Below, piece by piece: positions 49,514-58,219 of a stretch of 64,000 nucleotides of DNA; within the stretch, counting starts at the first letter, position 1; every line of letters starts with the position of its first letter. The notes beneath the pieces were generated by a model. The model was not told the origin of the DNA and did not search any database. It saw only the letters and a list, made by a program, of their open reading frames with translations. The DNA comes from an uncultured Kangiella sp. Its GTDB lineage: Bacteria > Pseudomonadota > Gammaproteobacteria > Enterobacterales > Kangiellaceae. The stretch is from positions 1 to 64,000 of the forward strand of contig CANNCW010000002.1 of the NCBI GenBank assembly GCA_947503345.1, given 5' to 3'. A program made the translations under genes and the position numbers.

Positions 49514-50260
49514 ATGAGTGAGACACAAAAAATTGCATTAGTAACTGGTGCTAGTCGTGGTATTGGCCAAGCAATCGCCCATCGCTTAGCCCAATCAGGC
49601 GCACAGGTATTTGGTACAGCAACTTCTGAATCAGGCGCTGAGAAAATTACTGAAAACTTTAAAGCTGCTGGTTTAAATGGCGTTGGTTTTCGTTTAAACG
49701 TAACCGATGCAGACTCTATCAGCGAAGTGTTAGCGCAAATTAAAGAAGCAACTGGTGGCTCACCGCATATCTTAGTGAATAATGCAGGTATCACGCGTGA
49801 TAACTTATTAATGCGCATGAAAGATGACGAATGGGAAGATATCATCAACACAAACTTAACCTCTATCTTTAGACTTTCAAAAGCGTGCCTAAGAGGTATG
49901 ATGAAAGCCAAGTGGGGCAGAATCGTTACTATCGGTTCTGTAGTCGGTACTATGGGTAACCCTGGACAAGCTAACTATTCAGCAGCAAAAGCTGGACTGA
50001 TTGGCTTTTCAAAATCATTAGCCCGCGAAATTGGCTCGCGTGGTGTTACAGTAAATGTGGTTGCTCCAGGATTTATCGATACCGATATGACAAAAGCATT
50101 GAATGAAGAGCAGCGTAAAGTGATGTTAGATCAAGTGCCAATGGTGCGTTTAGGTTCGCCAGAAGATATTGCTAGCGCAGTTGGATTTTTGACCTCTGAT
50201 GACGCGGGATATATTACTGGAGAAACAATCAACGTAAACGGCGGAATGCACATGGTTTAG
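49514..50260 (+). CDS. fabG: 3-oxoacyl-ACP reductase FabG
   Basis: A 248-residue short-chain dehydrogenase. NADPH-binding TGASRGIGQAIA, NNAGITRDNLLMRM, catalytic Ser and the YSAAK motif (NYSAAKAGLIGF), and GETINVNGGMHMV at the end. It reduces 3-oxoacyl-ACP in chain elongation. It is cut off from fabD by the island and by a strong terminator, so it needs its own promoter; TTGCCA (49471) with TATTAA (49495) at 18-nt spacing is a weak candidate. AGAGAAT precedes the ATG. Confidence 0.95.
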   Translation: MSETQKIALVTGASRGIGQAIAHRLAQSGAQVFGTATSESGAEKITENFKAAGLNGVGFRLNVTDADSISEVLAQIKEATGGSPHILVNNAGITRDNLLMRMKDDEWEDIINTNLTSIFRLSKACLRGMMKAKWGRIVTIGSVVGTMGNPGQANYSAAKAGLIGFSKSLAREIGSRGVTVNVVAPGFIDTDMTKALNEEQRKVMLDQVPMVRLGSPEDIASAVGFLTSDDAGYITGETINVNGGMHMV

Positions 50261-50382
50261 AGCGATTATTTTTGCTTTTGGCTTCGTTACGCGGATTTTA
50301 TTTTAAAATCATGGGTTAATACACACTCATTAAACATAAAATCCGCATGCCTCGCTAAAAATAAAAATACTCGGCTCTAAAC
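50255..50382. repeat. Nested-hairpin REP-like element downstream of fabG
   Basis: Outer arms GTTTAGAGC (50255-50263, including the fabG stop) and GCTCTAAAC (50374-50382) continue into an imperfect A/T-rich stem. Inside are CTTCGTTA, an 11-bp perfect stem GCGGATTTTAT (50291-50301) with ATAAAATCCGC (50336-50346), an innermost TTAAT/ATTAA, and then ATGCCTCG. The head and tail match the element between fabH and fabD. Confidence 0.6.
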
Positions 50383-50389
50383 ACTTACC

Positions 50390-50923
50390 TTATAAATCTT
50401 CTTTTACATTCTTCCACTTGAATATCGCAACATAGATACAAAGAATTCCGATTAATATTGAGAAAGGCCCATAGACAGTTAAACCATAGTGATTGGTGTA
50501 AGTCATATCGCCAAATACTATCGAGCGAACCCCAAATCCAATAACCAAGACTCCAAACATAAAGAAAGCAATTCTGGCGACTAAGAAGAAACTACTACCA
50601 AAAACTCCAAAATGATGTTTCTTGGGCTTATATGACTCCATGTCCTTTTTGTTTTGAAGCGTTAACCTTCTCATTACTTGTTTGTATGAACGTTTAGGTT
50701 TATTTTCTTTAGCTTTTGTTGAACGACTATCACCATACAGACTTTTCGGATTCCACAAGTAGATTATAAAATATAAGGACGCCCCAACTAATGGCATGGT
50801 TAAGAATAATATTGTGATTACAATCTGTCCTATCCCTTGATTATATCCCCTCATATATAAGTAATGTAGAAAGCAAATTGCATTTAAGGTATAGCCAATT
50901 TTAATTAATAAATCGTGTTCCAT
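50390..50923 (-). CDS. Unrecognised four-helix membrane protein
   Basis: A 177-residue protein with hydrophobic segments near residues 8-24, 30-55, 108-130 and 148-168, and a strongly basic loop (about residues 62-100, KAKENKPKRSYKQ and RLTLQNKKD) that is probably cytoplasmic. No family is recognised. It is oppositely oriented to the fab genes and separates fabG from acpP, next to a repeat element, so it may be a later insertion. Its hydrophobic pattern and clean ends favour a real gene. Confidence 0.6.
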   Translation of the reverse strand: MEHDLLIKIGYTLNAICFLHYLYMRGYNQGIGQIVITILFLTMPLVGASLYFIIYLWNPKSLYGDSRSTKAKENKPKRSYKQVMRRLTLQNKKDMESYKPKKHHFGVFGSSFFLVARIAFFMFGVLVIGFGVRSIVFGDMTYTNHYGLTVYGPFSILIGILCIYVAIFKWKNVKEDL

Positions 50924-51090
50924 GAAAATTATAATTTATATCTTTTGAGCTGCGAGTCAGAACCGGTAATTCATAGTATAATGCCAACGATAGGAAATCT
51001 AAAAAGTATTTAGAACTTTAAATACCCAAATAAGCCCCAATATACTAGTTGCATCGAGGTCTGACCTTTGCTTAAAATGTGAATTCGGAC

Positions 51091-51118
51091 TTGCTACTTT
51101 GTGTGGTTTAATTAAAAT
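51091..51118 (+). promoter_or_regulatory. acpP promoter
   Basis: TTGCTA (51091-51096) and TAAAAT (51113-51118) are 16 nt apart, leaving a leader of about 40 nt before the acpP ATG. It is needed since the unrelated minus-strand gene separates acpP from fabG. Confidence 0.5.
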
Positions 51119-51164
51119 AGCCACGCAATAACTAATTTGCGTTATAAACGAGGATTTTATACAG

Positions 51165-51404
51165 ATGAGTACTATCGAAGAACGCGTTAAAAACATCGTA
51201 GTTGAACAACTTGGTGTTAAAGAAGACGAAGTAACTGCAGAAGCTTCTTTTGTTGACGATTTAGGTGCTGATTCACTTGATACAGTTGAATTGGTAATGG
51301 CTTTAGAAGAAGAGTTTGATACTGAGATTCCTGATGAGGAAGCTGAGAAAATCAACACTGTTCAAGCGGCAATCGATTACATCAATGCGAATGTAGACGC
51401 TTAA
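51165..51404 (+). CDS. acpP: Acyl carrier protein
   Basis: A 79-residue acidic four-helix protein. The phosphopantetheine site is S37 in [11 protein letters not shown]. The sequence [20 protein letters not shown] is close to E. coli AcpP. It carries growing acyl chains for FabD, FabG, FabF, FabH and PlsX, all encoded nearby. AGGA lies 11 nt before the ATG. A terminator-like hairpin after it probably raises acpP mRNA relative to fabF. Confidence 0.98.
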   Translation: MSTIEERVKNIVVEQLGVKEDEVTAEASFVDDLGADSLDTVELVMALEEEFDTEIPDEEAEKINTVQAAIDYINANVDA

Positions 51405-51436
51405 TTTCACTCGTCTGAAATTAAAAAGTGTTAGAG

Positions 51437-51470
51437 TGGGTAAAATACGCAAGTGTTTTGCCCATTTTTT
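51437..51470 (+). terminator. Terminator or attenuator between acpP and fabF
   Basis: TGGGTAAAA (51437-51445) pairs with TTTTGCCCA (51456-51464), with one G-U, followed by six T. It would end most acpP transcripts before fabF, matching the need for much more ACP than FabF. Confidence 0.8.
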
Positions 51471-51548
51471 ATGTTCGGTTTAAAGATAATTTAAAACGAT
51501 TGTTTTAAATTGCGGGTTGGCTATTTATCAAGTTGTGAGGATAAGTAT

Positions 51549-52787
51549 TTGAGTAAGCGTAGAGTTGTGGTTACTGGTTTAGGGATGTTAAGCCCATTAG
51601 GTAACAATATTAAAGATTCTTGGGATGGTATCTTAGCGGCTAAAAGTGGCGCTAATATGATTGAGGATTTTGATGCGAGTAATTTAAGTACACGTTTTGT
51701 TTGCTCTGTTAAAGGCTTTGACCCAGAACCAATTCTGGCCAAAAAAGATGCTCGCAAGATGGATATCTTTATTCAATACGGAATCGTTGCTGGCGCCCAA
51801 GCTTGGGAAGATTCTGGTTTGGAAGTGACAGAAGAGAATGCTAATCGTATCGGTGCGTGTGTTAGTGCCGGTATTGGTGGTATGACGACGATTGAAAACA
51901 CTTCTGTTTTGAATCATGAACGCGGGCCACGTCGAATTTCACCATTTTTCATTCCTGGTTCTATCATTAATATGATTTCAGGCCATTTATCGATTAAATA
52001 TGGCTTAAAAGGTCCAAATATATCGATTGTGACGGCTTGTACTTCAGGGTTACATTCTATCGGCCATGCTGCTCGTATGATTGCTTATGGTGATGCTGAT
52101 GCCATGGTAGCAGGCGGAGCCGAAAAAGGTTCAACACCGGTCTCATTGGGCGGTTTTGCCGCAGCTAAAGCTTTATCCACTAGAAATGATGACCCGCACG
52201 CTGCTTCTCGTCCATGGGACAAAGATCGCGATGGTTTTGTTATGGGTGACGGGGCAGGTGTTATGGTCGTAGAAGAGTATGAACACGCTAAAGCGCGTGG
52301 CGCTAAGATCTATGCAGAAGTTACCGGTTTTGGTATGTCGGGTGATGCTTTCCACATAACATCGCCACCCGCAGATGGCGAGGGCGCGGCTTCTGCCATG
52401 CAAAATGCTTTAAGCGATGCAGGCATGAATCCAAAAGATATTCAGTACATTAATGCTCATGGCACCTCGACGCCAGTGGGCGATAAAGCTGAAACAGCCG
52501 CAGTAAAGCGCGTATTTGGTGAATCAGCTAAATCGGTCATGGTCAGCTCAACTAAGTCGATGACAGGACACTTGTTAGGTGCAGCAGGCTCAGTAGAAGC
52601 TATTTTTAGTGTTTTAGCTATTCAAGATCAAGTAGCACCGCCGACAGTTAATTTAGATTCGCCTGATGAAGGTTGTGATTTGGATTATGTACCTCATACA
52701 GCACGTCAAACTAAGATTACCAATACTCTTTGTAATTCCTTTGGTTTTGGTGGTACAAACGGCTCGGTGATATTTAGTAAGGTCTAG
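51549..52787 (+). CDS. fabF: 3-oxoacyl-ACP synthase II FabF
   Basis: A 412-residue condensing enzyme (E. coli 413). Nucleophile C164 in [10 protein letters not shown], His residues in INAHGTSTP and [14 protein letters not shown], and the terminal [11 protein letters not shown]. It elongates acyl-ACP with malonyl-ACP and is needed for cis-vaccenate. The start is TTG at 51549, with GAGGA 7 nt upstream; this gives [16 protein letters not shown] exactly as in E. coli, while the longer frame (from 51510) adds an unrelated extension. Confidence 0.96.
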   Translation: MSKRRVVVTGLGMLSPLGNNIKDSWDGILAAKSGANMIEDFDASNLSTRFVCSVKGFDPEPILAKKDARKMDIFIQYGIVAGAQAWEDSGLEVTEENANRIGACVSAGIGGMTTIENTSVLNHERGPRRISPFFIPGSIINMISGHLSIKYGLKGPNISIVTACTSGLHSIGHAARMIAYGDADAMVAGGAEKGSTPVSLGGFAAAKALSTRNDDPHAASRPWDKDRDGFVMGDGAGVMVVEEYEHAKARGAKIYAEVTGFGMSGDAFHITSPPADGEGAASAMQNALSDAGMNPKDIQYINAHGTSTPVGDKAETAAVKRVFGESAKSVMVSSTKSMTGHLLGAAGSVEAIFSVLAIQDQVAPPTVNLDSPDEGCDLDYVPHTARQTKITNTLCNSFGFGGTNGSVIFSKV

Positions 52788-52804
52788 TTATGAACTAACA
52801 AGCT

Positions 52805-52831
52805 AAAGGCAAGTTTCTACTTGCCTTTTTT
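52805..52831 (+). terminator. Terminator of fabF
   Basis: GGCAAGT (52808-52814) and ACTTGCC (52819-52825), with AAA/TTT extension, form a 10-bp stem with a TTCT loop and a T tract. Confidence 0.9.
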
Positions 52832-52871
52832 ATTGCTATTATCAAATCAGAACCTCCAACGTTAAAACCAT

Positions 52872-53393
52872 ATGGAATTAGTCAATTACTTTATTGAAAG
52901 GCCAATTTTTGCTATTTTTTTATTAGTGATATTGTTTATGCTTTTCAAAATCATTAATCAAAAAATTGCGAAAAGTAAAGGCGAATTAAACTTTGAGGTT
53001 GAATCAAAAAGCCTAGCGTTAAACCAGCAAATTAATGGCAATTTGCAAATAAAAGCTCTTAAAGATTTGGATGTCGATAAAGTCAGAGTTCGATTAGTCA
53101 TTTATTCAGAAACTAAGGATGTCAAAGGTAATAGTCGAAAATCCCGACTTTATAAAGATGAACAAGAGTTCCACAATTCCATACAAATGCGTGTTGGGGA
53201 AAATAGAGAAATCAGTTTTATATTATCGATGCCCAATAGCAATAAGCAGCCTGATTTAGTCAACAAGATCCAATCTTATGGTAAATCGGGCAAAAATATT
53301 CGTTGTCAGCTAAAAGCGAAGGTCTATTGCAATGGTGCTAATTTAAATAAAGTTGAAGAACTGCGTTACTTACACAAGGAGAATCTGACTTGA
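52872..53393 (+). CDS. Membrane-anchored protein, possibly arrestin-like beta-sandwich
   Basis: A 173-residue protein with one N-terminal membrane helix (about residues 9-29, RPIFAIFLLVILFMLFKII). The rest is a beta-rich domain (SLALNQQINGNLQIKALKDL, KVRVRLVIYSE, REISFILSMP) whose strand order recalls arrestin-like folds such as Spo0M; that comparison is tentative. It overlaps pabC by 4 nt (TTGA), so it is translationally coupled to it, a position where E. coli has nothing between fabF and pabC. Function unknown. Confidence 0.65.
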   Translation: MELVNYFIERPIFAIFLLVILFMLFKIINQKIAKSKGELNFEVESKSLALNQQINGNLQIKALKDLDVDKVRVRLVIYSETKDVKGNSRKSRLYKDEQEFHNSIQMRVGENREISFILSMPNSNKQPDLVNKIQSYGKSGKNIRCQLKAKVYCNGANLNKVEELRYLHKENLT

Positions 53394-54169
53394 ATTTAGA
53401 TCGTGGCTTACTCTATGGTGATGGTTTTTTCACAACCATTCGAGTTGTAGATAATATAATTCATCGTTGGCCTTTGCATTTGGAGCGAATTAGCTTTTCT
53501 GCACGACGCTTGAAGTTTGCTGAGTTGGACGCCAATCAGATTTATCAAGATTTGATAGGGTTTATTGATGATCAGGCAGAGTCTAATGGTGTTTTGCGTT
53601 TGAGCATAACTCGTGGCGCCAATGGAGCAGGGGAGCGCGGTTATGGTATTCCTAAAGAGCCATGTTACCAGTTTTATATGAGTTGGGCGCCAATGGACTC
53701 TAATGAGCTTAATTCGTTTAATTCAGGCGTTAATTTGTCCGTGTGCGAGATGCCTATGAGCCAGAATAAGAAACTGGCAGGTGTTAAACATCTGAATCGA
53801 CTGGATCAAGTCTTAGCCAGCGAGGAGATCGCTGAAGATTGCTTTGATAGCATTATGACCAACGGAAAGTTTTGGATATCTGGCACAAAAACCAACCTCT
53901 ATTTTTATGTGAATAATCGCTGGTTGACGCCTAAAGTCAATAAGTCGGGCGTGAATGGGACCGTGCGTCGTTGGCTATTAAACACCCAATCCAATGTATA
54001 TGAATCGAAGTTTTCAGAGGAAATTCTTAAGCGTGCGCAATATTGTTTGGTTTCCAATGCAATAGTCGGTATTATCCCAGTAACTAAAATTCAATTAGCC
54101 GATAAAGCGGTTGATTTCGCCCTTTACCCTGAGCTCAAAAAACTTCAAGCAAAATATAATGAAGTTTAA
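53390..54169 (+). CDS. pabC: Aminodeoxychorismate lyase PabC
   Basis: A 259-residue fold-type IV PLP enzyme that makes p-aminobenzoate for folate. The PLP lysine is in LAGVKHLNRLDQV; GDGFFTTIRV, LRLSITRGANGAGERGYG and GVNGTVRRWLL are typical. The start is TTG at 53390 overlapping the upstream stop, with AAGGAG 8 nt before it. The N-terminus is about ten residues shorter than in E. coli, lacking the first strand; an earlier start in frame was not seen. It is in the conserved fabF-pabC-mltG order. Confidence 0.9.
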   Translation: MNLDRGLLYGDGFFTTIRVVDNIIHRWPLHLERISFSARRLKFAELDANQIYQDLIGFIDDQAESNGVLRLSITRGANGAGERGYGIPKEPCYQFYMSWAPMDSNELNSFNSGVNLSVCEMPMSQNKKLAGVKHLNRLDQVLASEEIAEDCFDSIMTNGKFWISGTKTNLYFYVNNRWLTPKVNKSGVNGTVRRWLLNTQSNVYESKFSEEILKRAQYCLVSNAIVGIIPVTKIQLADKAVDFALYPELKKLQAKYNEV

Positions 54170-54187
54170 ATAATTTATTGATATATA

Positions 54188-55183
54188 ATGAAAAAAAAGA
54201 TTTTCGTCCTATTTCTAATCCTTTTGTTGATTTTTGCAGCGCTTACTTGGTTTCAATGGACTCAATATCAAAAGTTTATTAACTCGCCTTTAGGCCTTGG
54301 CCCCGAAGTTACCATTAAAAAAGGTGCTTCAGCTTATAAATTGGGTAAGCAATGGCAAGAAGAAGGCTTGATTGATAATTTCTATTATTATCAGCTATTA
54401 CTCAAGATGCAGCCGGAGCTACGTCAGATTAAGGCTGGCGAATACCAAATCTCCAAAGATTTAACTCCAATACAAGTTTTGCAGGAGTTGGTTGAGGGCA
54501 AGGTTATTAGCTATCAAGTTTCAGTGATTGAAGGTTCCAATATTTATGAACTATTTGATGCTATTAAGGCTGATAACCGACTGACTCATAACATTAAGGA
54601 TTTAGCACAATTAAAGTCTGAATTGGTTTTAGCAAAGGATGAGCATTTAGAAGGCTTGTTTTTTGCTGAAACTTACCAGTTCAATAAAGGCGATACTGAT
54701 TTAGATATTTATAAGCGCTCCAACAATCAATTAGCCAGAGTGTTAGAAGAAGAGTGGAATAATCGTGCGGATAACTTACCCTATGAAGATCCTTATGAAG
54801 CTTTGATTATGGCTTCAATTATCGAAAAAGAAACTGCGGTTGCTGCTGAAAGACCTATAATTGCAGGGGTATTTGTGCGTCGTTTGCAAAAAGGGATGTT
54901 ATTACAAACCGATCCAACCATTATTTATGGCTTACTTCCTGAGTTTGATGGCGATATCCGCCGTAAAGACATTCGAAATCCACACCCTTGGAATACATAT
55001 GTTCATAAAGGTTTACCACCAAGCCCAATCGCTATGGTAGGGCGCGAAGCTATTCATGCCGCGTTACATCCCGCGGACGGCAATGAGCTATACTTTGTTG
55101 CCAAAGGTGATGGAAGCCATAAGTTTAGTGCGACTCTGGCTGAGCATAATCGCGCGGTACGTAAATATCAGTTGAAGCAATAG
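54188..55183 (+). CDS. mltG: Endolytic murein transglycosylase MltG
   Basis: A 331-residue YceG-family protein. One N-terminal membrane helix (FVLFLILLLIFAALTWFQW), a LysM-like subdomain, and the catalytic domain with the conserved Glu in MASIIEKETAVAAERPIIAG, then LQTDPTIIYGL and PPSPIAMVGREAI. It cleaves nascent glycan strands and sets their length. It is 18 bp after pabC and 13 bp before tmk, in one operon. Confidence 0.95.
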   Translation: MKKKIFVLFLILLLIFAALTWFQWTQYQKFINSPLGLGPEVTIKKGASAYKLGKQWQEEGLIDNFYYYQLLLKMQPELRQIKAGEYQISKDLTPIQVLQELVEGKVISYQVSVIEGSNIYELFDAIKADNRLTHNIKDLAQLKSELVLAKDEHLEGLFFAETYQFNKGDTDLDIYKRSNNQLARVLEEEWNNRADNLPYEDPYEALIMASIIEKETAVAAERPIIAGVFVRRLQKGMLLQTDPTIIYGLLPEFDGDIRRKDIRNPHPWNTYVHKGLPPSPIAMVGREAIHAALHPADGNELYFVAKGDGSHKFSATLAEHNRAVRKYQLKQ

Positions 55184-55196
55184 GAATCATTGACAA

Positions 55197-55832
55197 ATGT
55201 CACGCGGAAAATTTATCACTATTGAAGGCACAGAAGGCGTTGGTAAGTCCACCAACATAGCTTTTATAACTCAATGGTTGGCTGATAAAGGCATTGAGAT
55301 CTTACATACTCGCGAGCCAGGTGGAACGCCTTTTGCTGAAGAGATTCGTGAGTTGTTGTTGAGTAAGCGTGAAGAAATTGTTGATAGTCGTACTGAGCTG
55401 TTATTGATGTTCGCTGCGCGTTGTCAGCATCTGGCGCAAAAGATTGAACCTGCGCTTAAAAAAGGTCAATGGGTACTTTCCGACCGTTTTACCGATGCAA
55501 GTTTTGCTTATCAAGGCTCAGGTCGTGAGTTGGGCTTTGAGCGCTTAGCAGAGCTCGAGAACTGGTCATTGCAAGGTTTTAAGCCTGATTTGACCATCAT
55601 GTTAGATTTGCCTATTGAGATTGGCTTGGAACGTGCTGAAAAACGTGGTGAGAAAGATCGCTTTGAATCTGAGCAGATTGAGTTTTTTCATCGTGTGCGT
55701 AATGGTTATTTGGCGATTGCAGAGGCTGAGCCTGAGCGAATGAAAGTTATTGACGCGAGTGGCACTATCGAACAAGTGCAAAGGCAAATTGAGAAGGCGC
55801 TTATTAATTTTTATGAGGCGAATAAGGACTAA
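55197..55832 (+). CDS. tmk: Thymidylate kinase
   Basis: A 211-residue P-loop kinase. Walker A is EGTEGVGKST (about residues 10-19), DR motif SDRFTDASFAYQG, REPGGTPFAEE, and the lid with ERAEKRGEKDRFE. It phosphorylates dTMP to dTDP. AGGA lies about 11 nt before the ATG. It is followed after 2 bp by holB, as in E. coli. Confidence 0.97.
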   Translation: MSRGKFITIEGTEGVGKSTNIAFITQWLADKGIEILHTREPGGTPFAEEIRELLLSKREEIVDSRTELLLMFAARCQHLAQKIEPALKKGQWVLSDRFTDASFAYQGSGRELGFERLAELENWSLQGFKPDLTIMLDLPIEIGLERAEKRGEKDRFESEQIEFFHRVRNGYLAIAEAEPERMKVIDASGTIEQVQRQIEKALINFYEANKD

Positions 55833-55834
55833 TT

Positions 55835-56884
55835 ATGAGCCTGTTTGGAGATGAGGATTTACCGGTGATTGCAAACCGAGAGTCTGCACTAGACTTTTGG
55901 AATCAAACTGCATTTGAGCGTTTACAAGCTCAATTTCGTTCTGGAAATATGCACCATGCCATTATGTTGCTTGGCGCTGATGGTAGTGGTCGAGATACTT
56001 TTGCTGATGAATTTTCTCGTTGGGTTTTATGCCAAAGTCATGAGCAACTTGAAAGTGCCTGCGGTTCTTGTAAATCCTGTCATTTATTCGATGCAGGTAC
56101 CCATCCTGATTATTACTTACTTGATGTGGAAGAGGGTAAAACACAGATCGCCGTCGACCAAGTTCGTCATTTGATTGGTGCTTTACAAGAGTCTGCGCAT
56201 CAAGCAGGTTGGAAAGTTGCTAACATTGCTGATGTTAGTGCTTTGAATCAAAATTCTTACAATGCTTTATTGAAAACTTTAGAAGAACCGCAAGCTAATA
56301 CTTTGTTGATATTGCAAACGGAGCAATTACAACAGGTTCCAGCGACCATTCGTAGCCGTAGTCAATTACTTGCTTTGAATGTAGATGACCAATCTGCAAT
56401 AAAAGCTTGGTTAGAGCAAAGAAAAGGCCATTCTAGTACAGATTTAGATTTAGCTTTAAATCTATTCCCACAAGCTCCTTATAAAGCTGAGGATTTTGCT
56501 AATAATGGAGATGCATTCAAGTGCGGAGAGTTTATTTTCGATATTGCCTTTTTATTGCAAGGTGAAGCCCAGGCTTTGAATTTGGCTGAAAAATGGTTGC
56601 CAGATGTTGAGGATTGTTGCTTATGGCTACAATTGGTGATGCGTGATTTATTATTGTTAGCTCAAACCAATGAGTCGAGCATGATTGCCTTACAAAATCA
56701 GCAAGAAGCATTGGAGTCGATTGTTAAGTCATTAAATAATCAAGGATTATTACAATTAAATGATAAAATCATTGAGCTCAGAAGCTTGATAATGAAGCGA
56801 AGTCCAGTTAATCTAAGCTCATCTTGGCAAGCGTTGCTAATTTACTGCACGCAATTAGCGCAAAAGTTTAAAAGAACTGCATAA
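55835..56884 (+). CDS. holB: DNA polymerase III delta' subunit HolB
   Basis: A 349-residue clamp-loader subunit. It has a degenerate P-loop (GADGSGRDTF, without the catalytic Lys, as expected for the non-ATPase delta' subunit), a zinc module CGSCKSC, THPDYYLLDVEEGK, and NALLKTLEEPQANTLLIL. The SRC arginine-finger motif reads SRS here. It loads the beta clamp together with tau/gamma and delta. It sits between tmk and pilZ. Confidence 0.94.
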   Translation: MSLFGDEDLPVIANRESALDFWNQTAFERLQAQFRSGNMHHAIMLLGADGSGRDTFADEFSRWVLCQSHEQLESACGSCKSCHLFDAGTHPDYYLLDVEEGKTQIAVDQVRHLIGALQESAHQAGWKVANIADVSALNQNSYNALLKTLEEPQANTLLILQTEQLQQVPATIRSRSQLLALNVDDQSAIKAWLEQRKGHSSTDLDLALNLFPQAPYKAEDFANNGDAFKCGEFIFDIAFLLQGEAQALNLAEKWLPDVEDCCLWLQLVMRDLLLLAQTNESSMIALQNQQEALESIVKSLNNQGLLQLNDKIIELRSLIMKRSPVNLSSSWQALLIYCTQLAQKFKRTA

Positions 56885-56907
56885 GTAACGGATACAAAAG
56901 GCAAAAC

Positions 56908-57258
56908 ATGAAAATTGAACGTACTGGCCCCGGCATTCTGACTATTACTGTTGAAGATAAGGATGATCTTTATGCAGCCTATATGCCTTTCGTTGAAAAT
57001 GGTGGAATATTTATTCAAACCACTAAAGAGTACAATTTAGGTGATGAAGTCTTTATGTTATTAGCATTGTTGGATGATCCGGAAAAGTTACCAATCGCAG
57101 GTAAAGTTGCTTGGATCACTCCAAAGAATGCTCAAGCCAACCGTAAAGCAGGTATTGGTATTCAATTTAGCGATCAAGATCAAGGTAAAACACGCAAAGC
57201 TATTGAGAACCAATTGGTAGGCCGTTTAGATGGTGAAAAAGCTACCCACACTATGTAG
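56908..57258 (+). CDS. pilZ: PilZ, type IV pilus protein
   Basis: A 116-residue PilZ domain. PGILTITVEDKDDLYAAYMPF, GGIFIQTTKEYNLGDEVFML, GKVAWITPKNAQ and THTM at the C-terminus are close to Pseudomonas PilZ. The N-terminal RxxxR motif for cyclic di-GMP is absent, as in the true PilZ of type IV pili, which acts with the PilB ATPase and FimX. Position after holB is also as in Pseudomonas and supports an organism with type IV pili. Confidence 0.94.
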   Translation: MKIERTGPGILTITVEDKDDLYAAYMPFVENGGIFIQTTKEYNLGDEVFMLLALLDDPEKLPIAGKVAWITPKNAQANRKAGIGIQFSDQDQGKTRKAIENQLVGRLDGEKATHTM

Positions 57259-57326
57259 CCTTTTCTCCAAACGCTCATTTAGTTACAATTAGACTTCTTT
57301 TTTTCTTAGCTTAAACTTCATTTTTC

Positions 57327-58109
57327 ATGTTAATAGATTCCCATTGCCACCTCGATCGTTTGGATTTGTCCGAATACGATAACGATTTAAACAAAGCTCT
57401 CGATTATGCCCGTTCCCGAGGAGTGGCTCATATGCTTTGTGTTGGCATTACTATGGATAAGTTTCAAGATGTTTTATCCATTGCTGAAGCGCATGAGGAC
57501 ATTTCTTGCTCCGTAGGCATTCACCCTTTGTACGATGCAGTTGCCGATACTGATGTAGAATTGTTAGTAGAAAAGTCTAATCATCCCAAGGTAGTTGCCA
57601 TTGGTGAAACAGGCTTGGATTATTTTTATAATAAAACTGCCGAAAACCATGCCTTGCAGCAAGACAGTTTCCGCAAACACATTCAAGCTGCTATACAAGT
57701 TAATAAACCAATTATCGTTCACACCCGTGATGCGCGTCAGGATACGCTAGATATTTTGCAGGAAGAGAAAGCAGTAGACTGTGGTGGGGTTTTACATTGT
57801 TTCACAGAAACTTGGGACATGGCTAAAGTCGCTTTGGATTTAGGTTTCTATATCTCTTTTTCAGGTATTGTTACCTTCAAAAATGCATCAGAACTGCGTG
57901 ATGTTTGCCGTAAAGTTCCATTAGATAGATTGCTTATCGAAACCGACTCACCATATTTGGCGCCAGTTCCATACCGAGGTAAATCTAATCAACCAGCCTA
58001 TGTGAAAGAAGTAGGGCGGTTTGTTGCCGACTTACATCATGTGAGTTATGAAAAAATTTGCGAAACTACTGCGAAAAATTTCTCGGATCTTTTTTCTCTA
58101 ACAAAATGA
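57327..58109 (+). CDS. ycfH: TatD-family metal-dependent hydrolase (YcfH-like)
   Basis: A 260-residue TIM-barrel hydrolase. Metal ligands in DSHCHLDRL, AIGETGLDYFY, IVHTRDARQD, LHCFTETWDMA and LIETDSPYLAP. TatD-type enzymes act as 3'-5' DNA or RNA exonucleases. It follows pilZ with 68 bp between and ends the conserved mltG-tmk-holB run, where E. coli has ycfH. Confidence 0.94.
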   Translation: MLIDSHCHLDRLDLSEYDNDLNKALDYARSRGVAHMLCVGITMDKFQDVLSIAEAHEDISCSVGIHPLYDAVADTDVELLVEKSNHPKVVAIGETGLDYFYNKTAENHALQQDSFRKHIQAAIQVNKPIIVHTRDARQDTLDILQEEKAVDCGGVLHCFTETWDMAKVALDLGFYISFSGIVTFKNASELRDVCRKVPLDRLLIETDSPYLAPVPYRGKSNQPAYVKEVGRFVADLHHVSYEKICETTAKNFSDLFSLTK

Positions 58110-58219
58110 TTATCGAAATAGCGTCAAGGTCAGACCAGTAAATTGTAGCTGGTTAAATTCGCCCAATTTGCGTATATTTCCTGCACAAATTTTACGCCTT
58201 AACTTAGAAAGAAAAGACT

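Noticed and set aside
49345-49911. 188-residue minus-strand frame overlapping fabG
   Set aside because: It is antisense to the highly conserved fabG coding sequence, with no motif of its own.
50999-51358. 119-residue minus-strand frame overlapping acpP
   Set aside because: Antisense to acpP and Ser-rich because of the codon pattern of the real gene.
51056-58136. AGGTCAGACC (58126-58135) and its reverse complement near 51057 as a repeat family
   Set aside because: Two short matches only, with no extended similarity around them.
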